Part shown: piece after piece, positions 1-5,686 of the stretch
Layout: each line of letters starts with the position of its first letter
Position numbering within the stretch: position 1 is the first letter of the stretch
NCBI GenBank assembly: GCA_958422845.1
Contig: CATZPU010000080.1
Location: 1-5,936, forward strand
DNA length: 5,936 nucleotides
Reading direction: 5' to 3'
Origin: an uncultured Lachnospiraceae bacterium
GTDB taxonomy: Bacteria > Bacillota > Clostridia > Lachnospirales > Lachnospiraceae
Program-made: the position numbers and the translations under genes
Notes under the pieces: model-generated
The model's input: only the letters and a program-made list of their open reading frames with translations
The model's database searches: none
Told to the model about the DNA's origin: nothing

Positions 1-1146
1 CTCATACATGAGGTCCATCATCACGCTCTCCATAATAGCGCGAAGTCCTCTCGCTCCCGTCTTTCTCTTGATCGTCTTTTCTGCGATCGCTTCAATCGCC
101 TCATCCGTAAAGGAAAGCTCTACGTTATCCAGATCAAACAGCCCCTTGTACTGCTTTACGATCGCATTCTTCGGCTCTGTCAGAATACGGATGAGCGTAT
201 CTCTGTCAAGCTCATCAAGAGACACTACTACCGGCACACGGCCGATAAACTCCGGAATCATACCGAATTTGATAAAATCCTGAGGGAGCGCCTTTTTGAG
301 TATCTCGCCGACGTTTTTCTTTTCCTTCTCTATAAGTTCTGAATTGAAGCCGATTCCTTTTTTATCCATACGCGCTTCGATGATCTTTTCGAGGCCTTCA
401 AAGGCTCCGCCGCAGATAAACAGGATATTCGTCGTGTCGATCTGCAAAAGCTCCTGATGCGGATGCTTTCTTCCGCCCTGCGGCGGAACAGAAGCCACAG
501 TACCCTCCAGTATCTTCAGAAGTGCCTGCTGCACGCCCTCTCCTGATACATCCCTTGTAATAGATGTATTTTCCGACTTACGCGTGATCTTGTCGATCTC
601 ATCAATATAAATAATACCGTACTCTGCTTTTTTAATATCGTAATCTGCTGCCTGAATGATCTTCAGCAGAATATTTTCCACATCTTCACCGACGTACCCT
701 GCCTCCGTGAGCGCAGTTGCGTCTGCGATCGCAAACGGCACATTCAAAAGGCGTGCCAGTGTCTGCGCAAGCATTGTCTTTCCTGAGCCTGTCGGTCCCA
801 GCATAAGGATATTGCTCTTCTGTAATTCCACGTCGAGATACTTCCCGCTCGTGATCCTCTTATAGTGATTGTATACAGCTACAGCAAGCGCTTTTTTCGC
901 CTCATCCTGTCCGATCACATACTCATCCAGAAACTCCTTGATCTCCATGGGTTTGAGCAGATTAATCTCTGACAACTCTTCTGCGATCTCTTCATCTGCC
1001 ATCTCATCCTCAATAATCTCAGAGCAGATGTCAATACATTCATCACAAATGTACACTCCATTCGGTCCCGCAATCAGCTTGCGTACCTGATCCTCCGTCT
1101 TGTTGCAGAAAGAACATCTGATTTTTTCTCCGTTTTTACCCGGCAT
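1..1146 (-). CDS. clpX: ClpX, ATP-dependent unfoldase subunit of ClpXP (C-terminus cut off by window edge)
   Basis: AAA+ hexameric unfoldase that recognises tagged or damaged cytoplasmic proteins, unfolds them using ATP and threads them into ClpP. The 382 visible codons carry the full family pattern. An N-terminal C4 zinc finger is formed by C11, C14, C34 and C37. Walker A is GPTGSGKT at 117-124, pore loop GYVG at 150-153, Walker B with IDEID around 181-185, and the RKH loop at 226-228. The IGF tripeptide that docks on ClpP is at 265-267, and the sensor-2 region TGARGLR is at 363-369. Family members are usually about 410-430 residues, so roughly 40 C-terminal residues lie beyond the left edge. 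The ATG at 1146 is preceded by TGAGGAGA at 1160-1153, six bases away. It lies 141 bases downstream of clpP on the same strand with a hairpin in between. No damaged motif is seen. Confidence 0.98.
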   Translation of the reverse strand, partial: MPGKNGEKIRCSFCNKTEDQVRKLIAGPNGVYICDECIDICSEIIEDEMADEEIAEELSEINLLKPMEIKEFLDEYVIGQDEAKKALAVAVYNHYKRITSGKYLDVELQKSNILMLGPTGSGKTMLAQTLARLLNVPFAIADATALTEAGYVGEDVENILLKIIQAADYDIKKAEYGIIYIDEIDKITRKSENTSITRDVSGEGVQQALLKILEGTVASVPPQGGRKHPHQELLQIDTTNILFICGGAFEGLEKIIEARMDKKGIGFNSELIEKEKKNVGEILKKALPQDFIKFGMIPEFIGRVPVVVSLDELDRDTLIRILTEPKNAIVKQYKGLFDLDNVELSFTDEAIEAIAEKTIKRKTGARGLRAIMESVMMDLMYE

Positions 1147-1243
1147 TTTTACTCTCCTCATCTATATACCACCGCAACTGTTCATTTCTTTCATAATCGC
1201 GGTGCAAAATCCTTCCAAAAAAACAAATCAAATAACCACAAGA

Positions 1244-1277
1244 GGGACTGTCACAAATCTCAGTCTGCAACAGCCCC
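1244..1277 (-). repeat. Hairpin-forming inverted repeat in the clpP-clpX gap
   Basis: On the minus strand the arms GGGGCTGTTGCAGA (1277-1264) and TTTGTGACAGTCCC (1257-1244) can form 14 consecutive base pairs around a six-base loop. Four of the pairs are G.U, so the stem is complete only in RNA made from the clpP-clpX strand; the plus-strand transcript would have mismatches. The stem begins ten bases after the clpP stop. A run of seven T follows, but about 20 bases downstream, so it is not a canonical intrinsic terminator. It may be an mRNA 3'-end or processing structure that separates clpP from clpX levels, or a member of an interspersed repeat family. Confidence 0.7.
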
Positions 1278-1287
1278 ATGCATCCTC

Positions 1288-1869
1288 TTATCTCGGTGCG
1301 ACAATCTCGTCGATCAAACCGTATGCCTTCGCCTCTTCGGCTGTCATCCACCGGTCTCTCTCTGTGTCTGCCGCGATCACATCGTACGGCTGACCTGTAT
1401 TTGCCGCCAGCATCTCGTTCAACTTTTTCTTCGTCTGAAGAATCTTATCCGCTACAATCTTAATGTCAGTAGCCTGTCCCTGTGCACCGCCTGACGGCTG
1501 GTGGATCATCACCTCTGCGTTAGGAAGCGCAAAACGTTTGCCTTTCGCGCCGCCTGCAAGCAGAAACGCTCCCATGCTCGCAGCCATACCCATGCAGATC
1601 GTGGATACATCACATTTTACGTAATGCATCGTATCGTAAATAGCCAGTCCGGCGGATACTGATCCGCCCGGACTGTTAATATAAAGCTGGATATCTTTGT
1701 TCGGGTCCTCTGATTCAAGGAAAAGAAGCTGTGCAACGATCAGATTCGCGCTGACATCCGTCACTTCCTCGCCGAGGAAAATGATACGGTCTTTCAGCAG
1801 TCTGGAATAAATATCATAGGAGCGTTCTCCTCTTCCTGTCTGTTCAATTACCATAGGTACAAGACTCAT
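1288..1869 (-). CDS. clpP: ClpP, proteolytic subunit of the ATP-dependent Clp protease
   Basis: Serine peptidase (family S14) whose two stacked heptameric rings degrade proteins delivered by ClpX or other Clp ATPases in the cytoplasm. The 193-residue product has the family's usual length. The catalytic triad falls at the canonical positions: Ser98 in MAASMGAF, His123 in MIHQPSGG, and Asp172 in ERDRWM. The INSPGGSV segment at about 65-72 is also intact. I chose the ATG at 1869 rather than the in-frame ATG at 1878. GGAGGG directly abuts the upstream ATG but sits nine bases before the one at 1869, and [11 protein letters not shown] is the typical ClpP N-terminus. It lies 68 bases downstream of tig with no terminator between them, so tig and clpP are probably co-transcribed. 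I see no CtsR or CIRCE operator in front of it. Confidence 0.98.
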   Translation of the reverse strand: MSLVPMVIEQTGRGERSYDIYSRLLKDRIIFLGEEVTDVSANLIVAQLLFLESEDPNKDIQLYINSPGGSVSAGLAIYDTMHYVKCDVSTICMGMAASMGAFLLAGGAKGKRFALPNAEVMIHQPSGGAQGQATDIKIVADKILQTKKKLNEMLAANTGQPYDVIAADTERDRWMTAEEAKAYGLIDEIVAPR

Positions 1870-1878
1870 ACCTGTCAT

Positions 1879-1885
1879 CCCTCCA
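1879..1885 (-). promoter_or_regulatory. Shine-Dalgarno deciding the clpP start
   Basis: TGGAGGG on the minus strand is nine bases upstream of the ATG at 1869. It touches the alternative in-frame ATG at 1878 with no spacer, which favours the downstream start and a 193-residue ClpP. Confidence 0.8.
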
Positions 1886-1937
1886 CTTTATTAAAATTCA
1901 GTGTAACTGTTTTATAATAGTTATGATCGATTATCTT

Positions 1938-3242
1938 TTACTCTGCCGGCGCTGCCTCAACTTCTACGGCAGCATCTGTAATCATCTCAACAGCAGTCTG
2001 GATCGCCAGATCATTCTTCATCTGCTCTCTCTCCTGCTCGCCCATGATCTCTTTGAGCTTGTCAACTTCCATCTTGTACTGCTCTGCCATTTTTGCGATC
2101 TCTTCATCGACGCGCTCGTCGCTGATCTCGATATTCTCAGCCTTTGCGATAGCTTCCAGTACAAGGCTGTTCTGGATTCTCTTAAGCGCTTCCGGCTTCA
2201 TCTGGTCGAGCATCTGGTCTACTGTCATGCCTGTAAACTGCATATACTGCTCAAACGTAATACCCTGAGCCTGAATTCTTCTGGAGAAGTCGTCAGCCAT
2301 ACGGCGTACCTGCTCGTTAATCATTGCTTCCGGAATCTCCATAGATGCATTTTCAACAGCCTTAGCTACTACTTTATTCTCTTTTGCACGCTTTGCATCC
2401 TGAGTCTTTCTCTCAAGAAGCTTTGCACGGATATCATCTCTGTACTCAGCAAGCGTATCGAACTCAGAAACGTCCTTTGCGAACTCATCATCTGCTTCCG
2501 GAAGCTCTTTTACTTTGATCTCGTTTACCTTGCATTTGAATACTGCTGCCTTGCCCTTAAGCTCTTCTGCCTGATAATCCTCCGGGAATGTAACGTTAAC
2601 TTCTGTCTCCTCACCGATCTTTGCGCCTACAAGCTGATCCTCAAATCCCGGAATGAAGCTGCCGGAACCGATCGTGAGCGGATAATCCTCGCCCTTGCCG
2701 CCTGCAAATGCAACGCCGTCTACGAAGCCTTCAAAATCAAGCTTGATCATATCGCCGTTTTCTACTGCGCGGTCATCAATGTCAATCATTCTGGAGTTGC
2801 TCTCGCGCTCCTTATCAACTTCCTTATCTACATCCTCCTCAGATACGGAGACCTCTGTCTTTTCAACCTCAACGCCCTTGTAATCGCCAAGTGTTACCTC
2901 CGGCTTCACAGCTACCTCTGCTGTAAAGATAAAGGATTTGCCCTTTTCGATCTGTGTCACGCTGATGTCCGGCTGGGAAACGATATCCTCGCCGCACTCG
3001 TCTGCTGCCTTTGCGTAAGCTTCCGGAATGATCTCGTTTGCTGCATCTTCATAGAAAATGCCTGCGCCGTACATCTTCTCGATCATCTTACGCGGTGCTT
3101 TTCCCTTACGGAATCCCGGAAGTGTGATCTTTCCTTTATTTTTGTTATATGCTTTTTCCAGTGCTGCTTCAAATTCATCTGCGGAAACTTCGATCGTAAG
3201 CTTCGCCATATTCTTTTCCAGTTTTTCTACCTGTACACTCAT
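1938..3242 (-). CDS. tig: Trigger factor, ribosome-associated chaperone and prolyl isomerase
   Basis: Trigger factor binds the ribosome near the polypeptide exit tunnel and shields nascent chains. The 434-residue product has the full three-part architecture. The N-terminal ribosome-binding domain carries the signature GFRKGKAPR at 43-51. The FKBP-type peptidyl-prolyl isomerase domain spans about 155-243 and includes GSGSFIPGFEDQL. The rest, about 250-434, is the charged helical C-terminal chaperone domain, ending in an Ala/Glu-rich tail. The ATG at 3242 is preceded by AAGGAGGAA at 3259-3251, a near-ideal ribosome binding site. clpP follows 68 bases downstream, the usual Firmicute arrangement linking folding and degradation. 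A possible extended -10 promoter lies about 75 bases upstream. Nothing is truncated. Confidence 0.98.
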   Translation of the reverse strand: MSVQVEKLEKNMAKLTIEVSADEFEAALEKAYNKNKGKITLPGFRKGKAPRKMIEKMYGAGIFYEDAANEIIPEAYAKAADECGEDIVSQPDISVTQIEKGKSFIFTAEVAVKPEVTLGDYKGVEVEKTEVSVSEEDVDKEVDKERESNSRMIDIDDRAVENGDMIKLDFEGFVDGVAFAGGKGEDYPLTIGSGSFIPGFEDQLVGAKIGEETEVNVTFPEDYQAEELKGKAAVFKCKVNEIKVKELPEADDEFAKDVSEFDTLAEYRDDIRAKLLERKTQDAKRAKENKVVAKAVENASMEIPEAMINEQVRRMADDFSRRIQAQGITFEQYMQFTGMTVDQMLDQMKPEALKRIQNSLVLEAIAKAENIEISDERVDEEIAKMAEQYKMEVDKLKEIMGEQEREQMKNDLAIQTAVEMITDAAVEVEAAPAE

Positions 3243-3317
3243 TACGTGTATTCCTCCTTAACTTCTGTTCACCTGTATCTGGAACGGCTGTTTCTGCCTA
3301 TTCGCAGTCATTAAATT

Positions 3318-3326
3318 ACTATAACA
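3318..3326 (-). promoter_or_regulatory. Probable extended -10 promoter of tig(-clpP-clpX)
   Basis: On the minus strand the sequence TGTTATAGT matches the extended -10 pattern TGnTATAAT with one mismatch. It lies in the gap between the DJ-1 gene and tig. No good -35 hexamer is present at 16-18 bases. It would give a leader of roughly 70 nucleotides before the tig start. No terminator is visible after the DJ-1 gene, so read-through from upstream is also possible. Confidence 0.5.
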
Positions 3327-3354
3327 CAGGGCGCGCAAAATTACCAGCACTTTT

Positions 3355-3900
3355 TTACCGGTATACGATACCCTCTGCCAGTGTCTGCGCAGCTTCTTCC
3401 CCTTTTATCTGACGCACCAGATCAAGTGCGAAGTCAATTGCCGTTCCCATGCCGCGGCTCGTAGTCACATGACCGGCTACAGACACCGGCTGCGTCCCGC
3501 ACTTTGCTCCGATAAGCTTTTCCTCAAATCCCGGATAGCAGACTGCCTCGCGCCCCTCAAGAATGCCAAGCGCACCCAGTACGCTCGGAGCCGCACAGAT
3601 AGCCGCGATCTTCTTTTTTGCCGCATCCGCCTCTTTAAGCAGTGTGCAAAGCCCTTCGTGCGCGCCGAGATGAAGTGTCCCCGGCATACCGCCTGGAAGG
3701 ACAAAAAGCATTCCTTCTTCCTTATCGATCTCTTCAAACAGCTTATCCGCAAGAACCGTGATATTGTGGCTGCCGCATATTTCTTTTCTTCCCATTACAG
3801 ATACCGTCTCCGTCTCGATCTGCGCCCTGCGCAGAATATCCACAACAGTCAGCCCTTCGATCTCTTCAAATCCATCCGCCAGAAAAACAAATGCTTTCAT
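3355..3900 (-). CDS. DJ-1/PfpI (ThiJ/YajL-like) family protein
   Basis: Cytoplasmic class-I glutamine amidotransferase-like fold protein of the DJ-1 superfamily. Members are implicated in oxidative and carbonyl stress protection, and some have been described as chaperones or deglycases; the exact reaction is disputed and cannot be read from sequence. The 181 residues match the family length. Seen here are the N-terminal FLADGFEEIEG with the conserved Glu15, the LPGGMPG loop at about 68-74, the nucleophile elbow AICAAPSVLG with Cys102, and the C-terminal TSRGMGTAIDFAL. The ATG at 3900 is preceded by GGGAGG with an eight-base spacer. It has its own promoter (TTGATT-17-TAAACT) and lies 112 bases upstream of tig on the same strand. 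That position suggests a link to protein quality control, which is inference. Confidence 0.93.
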   Translation of the reverse strand: MKAFVFLADGFEEIEGLTVVDILRRAQIETETVSVMGRKEICGSHNITVLADKLFEEIDKEEGMLFVLPGGMPGTLHLGAHEGLCTLLKEADAAKKKIAAICAAPSVLGALGILEGREAVCYPGFEEKLIGAKCGTQPVSVAGHVTTSRGMGTAIDFALDLVRQIKGEEAAQTLAEGIVYR

Positions 3901-3934
3901 ATATAATACCTCCCGCTCAGTTTACGTTTTCCTC

Positions 3935-3963
3935 AGTTTAGCAGAGTGCGGTAAGAAAATCAA
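3935..3963 (-). promoter_or_regulatory. Sigma-A-type promoter of the DJ-1 family gene
   Basis: On the minus strand a -35 TTGATT (3963-3958) and a -10 TAAACT (3940-3935) are separated by exactly 17 bases, with TG one base before the -10 (TGCTAAACT). Transcription would start near 3928 and give a leader of roughly 28 nucleotides containing the GGGAGG ribosome binding site. Confidence 0.72.
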
Positions 3964-3964
3964 G

Positions 3965-4033
3965 CCTGTGCAGACTACTAACCTCATCCGTCGCCTGCGG
4001 CTTTGATTCGCTAAGTACCGGCGGCTTCACAGG
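3965..4033 (-). repeat. Compact intergenic element bounded by CCTGTG/CACAGG, possible structured RNA or interspersed repeat
   Basis: The element is bounded by the inverted repeat CCTGTG (3965-3970) and CACAGG (4028-4033). Read on the minus strand it contains GGTAC (4019-4015), which can pair with GTAGTC (3978-3973) if one G bulges. The segments TTAGCG (4014-4009) and GAGGTTA (3985-3979) face each other inside that stem. The centre is GC-rich (GCCGCAGGCGACGG). It begins two bases upstream of the -35 box of the DJ-1 promoter, so a transcript from that promoter would not include it; it would be transcribed only from a start further right. From memory the TTAGCG/GAGGTTA/CTGCACAG pattern resembles intergenic repeats of Lachnospiraceae. 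That is unverified, and no known riboswitch class was recognised. Strand is a guess. Confidence 0.5.
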
Positions 4034-4102
4034 GTTTGCATTTGGTATCTGTAACCGTTGATTTTCTTCTTAAATATTTTTTCTTATGCCGGAAAATTAT
4101 AG

Positions 4103-4108
4103 TATAAT
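4103..4108 (+). promoter_or_regulatory. -10 box of the CYTH gene
   Basis: A perfect TATAAT stands 53 bases before the CYTH start codon, within TATAGTATAATATAAG, so a second overlapping box (TATAGT at 4098) is possible. No convincing -35 is present at the right distance. The same stretch also reads TATAAT on the minus strand (4101-4096), so divergent transcription from this AT-rich patch cannot be excluded. Confidence 0.5.
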
Positions 4109-4161
4109 ATAAGCGCCTGCATACTTCGGGCAAAAAACTGCATCAGAAAGGATGGTTTTTC

Positions 4162-4638
4162 ATGGAAATAGAAAGAAAGTTCCTCATCAGATCACTTCCC
4201 GACAACTTAGAACAATATCCGTTCCACTTCATTGAGCAGGCGTATCTGTGTACTGCTCCCGTCGTCCGCGTGCGCAGACAGGACGACGAATATATCCTGA
4301 CATACAAAGGCAAAGGACTCATGGTCCGCGAAGAATACAATCTTCCGCTCTCCGAGGAAGCGTACCATCACCTCCTTCAAAAAAAGGACGGGAATATCCT
4401 CACAAAAAAAAGATACCTGATCCCGTTGTCTGACGGACTGACGGCAGAGCTCGATATCTTTGAAGGGAAATTTTCGGGACTGATGCTTGTAGAAGTAGAA
4501 TTTCCAAACGAGGAATGTGCTGATGCATTTAAAGCGCCTGACTGGTTCGGAAATGACGTTACATTTTCAAACAAATTCCATAATTCTGTGCTCAGCGAAC
4601 TGGAAGCATGGAATCTTGAAACGTACTGTAATTGCTGA
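4162..4638 (+). CDS. CYTH-domain triphosphate tunnel metalloenzyme, probable inorganic tripolyphosphatase
   Basis: Members of the CYTH/TTM superfamily bind triphosphate and divalent metal inside an eight-stranded beta tunnel. The small bacterial ones characterised from Clostridium thermocellum and Nitrosomonas europaea are inorganic tripolyphosphatases. The 158-residue product is the minimal single-domain size. It begins with the diagnostic ExExK motif (E2, E4, K6 in MEIERKF). Further charged tunnel candidates are R36 and R38 (VRVRR), K49 (TYKG), R56-E58, K82-R84 (TKKRY), E96 and D98 (AELDIFEG), E111 and E113 (LVEVEFP), and K138. The ATG at 4162 has AAAGGA at 4147-4152 nine bases upstream. 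It is transcribed away from the DJ-1 gene and towards the minus-strand small gene at 4865. Thiamine triphosphatase or adenylate cyclase activity is possible in the superfamily but less likely at this length. The substrate is inference. Confidence 0.9.
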   Translation: MEIERKFLIRSLPDNLEQYPFHFIEQAYLCTAPVVRVRRQDDEYILTYKGKGLMVREEYNLPLSEEAYHHLLQKKDGNILTKKRYLIPLSDGLTAELDIFEGKFSGLMLVEVEFPNEECADAFKAPDWFGNDVTFSNKFHNSVLSELEAWNLETYCNC

Positions 4639-4673
4639 AACAAAGCGTTTTGAGTTTACACCTTTTTGTATCG

Positions 4674-4725
4674 CTTCTGCTGCGGATGTGCACTGTATCT
4701 TTTCCATACACTTCCGCGGCAGAAG
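4674..4725. repeat. Inverted repeat with 13-bp arms downstream of the CYTH gene
   Basis: CTTCTGCTGCGGA (4674-4686) pairs with TCCGCGGCAGAAG (4713-4725) over 13 positions, with one G.U pair in the plus-strand RNA. An inner TGTAT/ATACA stem (4694-4698 and 4706-4710) closes a seven-base loop. The hairpin lies 35 bases past the CYTH stop, in the gap between convergent genes, where a transcription end is expected. It is not followed directly by a T run on either strand (TCTTTTA appears about ten bases later on the plus strand), so it is at best an atypical terminator or mRNA-stabilising structure. Confidence 0.55.
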
Positions 4726-4765
4726 AATTCATGTCTTTTATAGAGTGTTTCCGCGGCAGAGGAAT
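4712..4765. repeat. Imperfect direct repeat, TTCCGCGGCAGARGAAT twice, 37-base period
   Basis: A 17-base unit occurs at 4712-4728 and 4749-4765, identical except for one A/G change. After a short indel both copies continue with a shared TCTTTTA. The first copy also forms the right arm of the hairpin at 4674-4725, so the left arm could pair with either copy. It looks like a local tandem duplication that has drifted. Confidence 0.6.
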
Positions 4766-4806
4766 GCTGCTTCTTTTACATATCTCTTACGCTTCGATGA
4801 ATTATT

Positions 4807-4815
4807 GGGGGGGGG
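4807..4815. repeat. Nine-base poly-G tract
   Basis: Nine consecutive G in the gap between the CYTH gene and the convergent small minus-strand gene. Such tracts are prone to slippage, but this one is in no convincing coding sequence. It may equally be a spot of sequencing or assembly uncertainty. Confidence 0.6.
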
Positions 4816-4864
4816 AGAAAACGATTCACGCAACAAAATGAAGCATCTCTTATCTTTTCTTTTT

Positions 4865-5080
4865 TTATTTTTTCTTTTCCTGCAAAATTCTTTCTTTGAT
4901 CTGATCCAGCATAAAATCATCCTGCGCCGCATCGTTCGGAAAAACAATCTTTTTCTTTTCCAGACGCCGCTCATAATGATCCGCTCTTTTTCTTTCTATC
5001 CAGACTGCCATCCCTGCTATGATCCGCAGCGGTCGTGATCTGCTCTTTTCGTATTTCATCCCAAAATCCAACAGATTCAT
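4865..5080 (-). CDS. Small basic hypothetical protein (71 residues)
   Basis: I do not recognise the family. The predicted product begins MNLLDFGMKYEKSRSRPLR. It then has a short hydrophobic patch (IIAGMAVWI) that is too short for a confident membrane helix, a strongly basic stretch (ERKRADHYERRLEKKK), and a mixed-charge helical tail ending in EKKK. The open frame continues upstream to an ATG at 5203. I chose the ATG at 5080 because AAAGGAG lies five bases before it, whereas the ATGs at 5110 and 5203 have no such site. It is convergent with the CYTH gene and divergent from the first XRE regulator, 175 bases away, so regulation by that regulator is conceivable. It is real mainly on the strength of the ribosome binding site and its uninterrupted length. 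Confidence 0.6.
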   Translation of the reverse strand: MNLLDFGMKYEKSRSRPLRIIAGMAVWIERKRADHYERRLEKKKIVFPNDAAQDDFMLDQIKERILQEKKK

Positions 5081-5085
5081 CTTGA

Positions 5086-5092
5086 CTCCTTT
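5086..5092 (-). promoter_or_regulatory. Shine-Dalgarno deciding the start of the small hypothetical gene
   Basis: AAAGGAG on the minus strand, five bases before the ATG at 5080. It is the main evidence that the small gene is translated and that the 71-residue form, not the 112-residue open frame, is the product. Confidence 0.6.
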
Positions 5093-5136
5093 CCCTCTGC
5101 CGTCTCTCATAAAACCGTATATTTTCCTAATACAAA

Positions 5137-5187
5137 GCCACATATAACGCTTTATGCCACATTTTGTCGCTTTACGGCGAAATATGT
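5137..5187. repeat. Weak direct repeats of about 19-20 bases in the divergent promoter region
   Basis: GCCACAT occurs at 5137-5143 and 5156-5162. CGCTTTATGCC (5148-5158) is echoed by CGCTTTACGGC (5168-5178), and the two adjoining 20-base units agree at about 14 of 20 positions. A spacing near two helical turns, between a small gene and a divergent regulator gene, would suit a regulator binding region. The repeats are short and could be chance. Confidence 0.3.
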
Positions 5188-5226
5188 ATTCGTTTCGTTG
5201 CATTTGCGGATATTCTTAAAAGAAAT

Positions 5227-5235
5227 TGTTATAAT
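5227..5235 (+). promoter_or_regulatory. Extended -10 promoter of the first XRE regulator
   Basis: TGTTATAAT is a perfect extended -10 element (TGnTATAAT), 20 bases before the start codon of the regulator. No good -35 is present at 17 bases, as is common for extended -10 promoters. Transcription would begin near 5242, at or next to the AGGAGG site, giving a very short leader of roughly 14 bases. Confidence 0.7.
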
Positions 5236-5255
5236 GCAAAGTAGGAGGGCAAGTA

Positions 5256-5615
5256 ATGGAAAAAATTGTTATTTGTGATATGATCAAAGAGCTTCGGCAG
5301 AAAGCAGGCTATACACAGGCGCAGGTAAGCCAAATGCTGAACATCCAACGACAAACTTATTCAAATTATGAAAATGCGACACGCACTCCGCCTTTGGAGA
5401 TCATCACTGCACTGGCCGATCTATACCATGTCAGCACGGATTATCTCATTCTCGGCGGCGAGACAGACTCTGCGCAGACTGCATCCGAAGAGGAAGCTGC
5501 CGCTTCCCTGAATCCTGATGAACAGACGCTGATCAATATTTTTTCGGAATTGTCAGAGCAGTCACAAAAAGAAATCATTACCTTTGCCCAGTACAAAAAA
5601 CTCTTTACAGAATGA
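5256..5615 (+). CDS. XRE-family helix-turn-helix transcriptional regulator
   Basis: A 119-residue DNA-binding protein of the lambda Cro/C1-type (XRE) family. The HTH domain spans about residues 9-65. It has IKELRQKAGYTQAQVSQMLN for the first helices, IQRQTYSNYENATRTPPLE for the recognition helix and following turn, and ITALADLYHVSTDYLI to close the fold. A Glu/Ala-rich linker (about 70-85) leads to a helical tail (NPDEQTLINIFSELSEQSQKEIITF) of the kind that mediates dimerisation in short XRE regulators. The ATG at 5256 is seven bases after AGGAGG (5243-5248), so I prefer it to the internal ATG at codon 9. It has its own extended -10 promoter, is divergent from the 71-residue gene, and is followed by a second XRE gene on the same strand. 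No effector domain is present. The targets are unknown; autoregulation is likely by analogy. Confidence 0.93.
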   Translation: MEKIVICDMIKELRQKAGYTQAQVSQMLNIQRQTYSNYENATRTPPLEIITALADLYHVSTDYLILGGETDSAQTASEEEAAASLNPDEQTLINIFSELSEQSQKEIITFAQYKKLFTE

Positions 5616-5660
5616 TTTTTCTCCCCTCTGACATATCCCTTTGCACCTTGGTAATTTGCA

Positions 5661-5686
5661 TATAATGTCTACTGCTTTACATTATA
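5661..5686. repeat. Perfect 8-bp inverted repeat between the XRE genes, candidate operator
   Basis: TATAATGT (5661-5668) and ACATTATA (5679-5686) are exact reverse complements separated by ten bases. Each arm contains a TATAAT box, one on each strand. The symmetry fits a dimeric regulator site, and one arm is part of a longer inverted copy of the first regulator's -10 region. Confidence 0.55.

Noticed and set aside
1147..1243. A separate promoter for clpX in the clpP-clpX gap
   Set aside because: AT-rich stretches such as TATATA near 1162-1167 exist on the minus strand, but no -35/-10 pair with acceptable spacing was found.
1870..1878. Alternative clpP start at 1878 giving three extra residues (MTG)
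   Set aside because: The GGAGGG ribosome binding site abuts this ATG with no spacer, whereas it is nine bases from the ATG at 1869, which also gives the typical ClpP N-terminus and canonical catalytic numbering.
1923..3314. A 463-codon open frame on the plus strand opposite trigger factor
   Set aside because: It is antisense to an unmistakable trigger factor gene. Its predicted product is Leu/Cys-rich low-complexity sequence with no recognisable domain, typical of a shadow frame over a Glu/Lys/Ala-rich gene.
3243..3354. CtsR or CIRCE heat-shock operator upstream of tig
   Set aside because: Neither the GGTCAAA-type CtsR repeats nor the TTAGCACTC/GAGTGCTAA CIRCE element was found in the gap.
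3469..3906. Plus-strand open frame opposite the DJ-1 gene
   Set aside because: It is a shadow of a clearly conserved gene, with no ribosome binding site and no recognisable domain.
4517..5038. A 173-codon plus-strand open frame overlapping the CYTH gene end and the small gene
   Set aside because: It overlaps the CYTH gene in another frame and runs antisense to the small gene. The product is Phe/Leu-rich from T-rich DNA, and it has no ribosome binding site or known motif.
5081..5203. Extending the small minus-strand gene to the ATG at 5203 (112 residues)
   Set aside because: No ribosome binding site precedes the ATGs at 5203 or 5110, while AAAGGAG is correctly placed before 5080. The extension would also cover the repeat-bearing divergent regulatory region.
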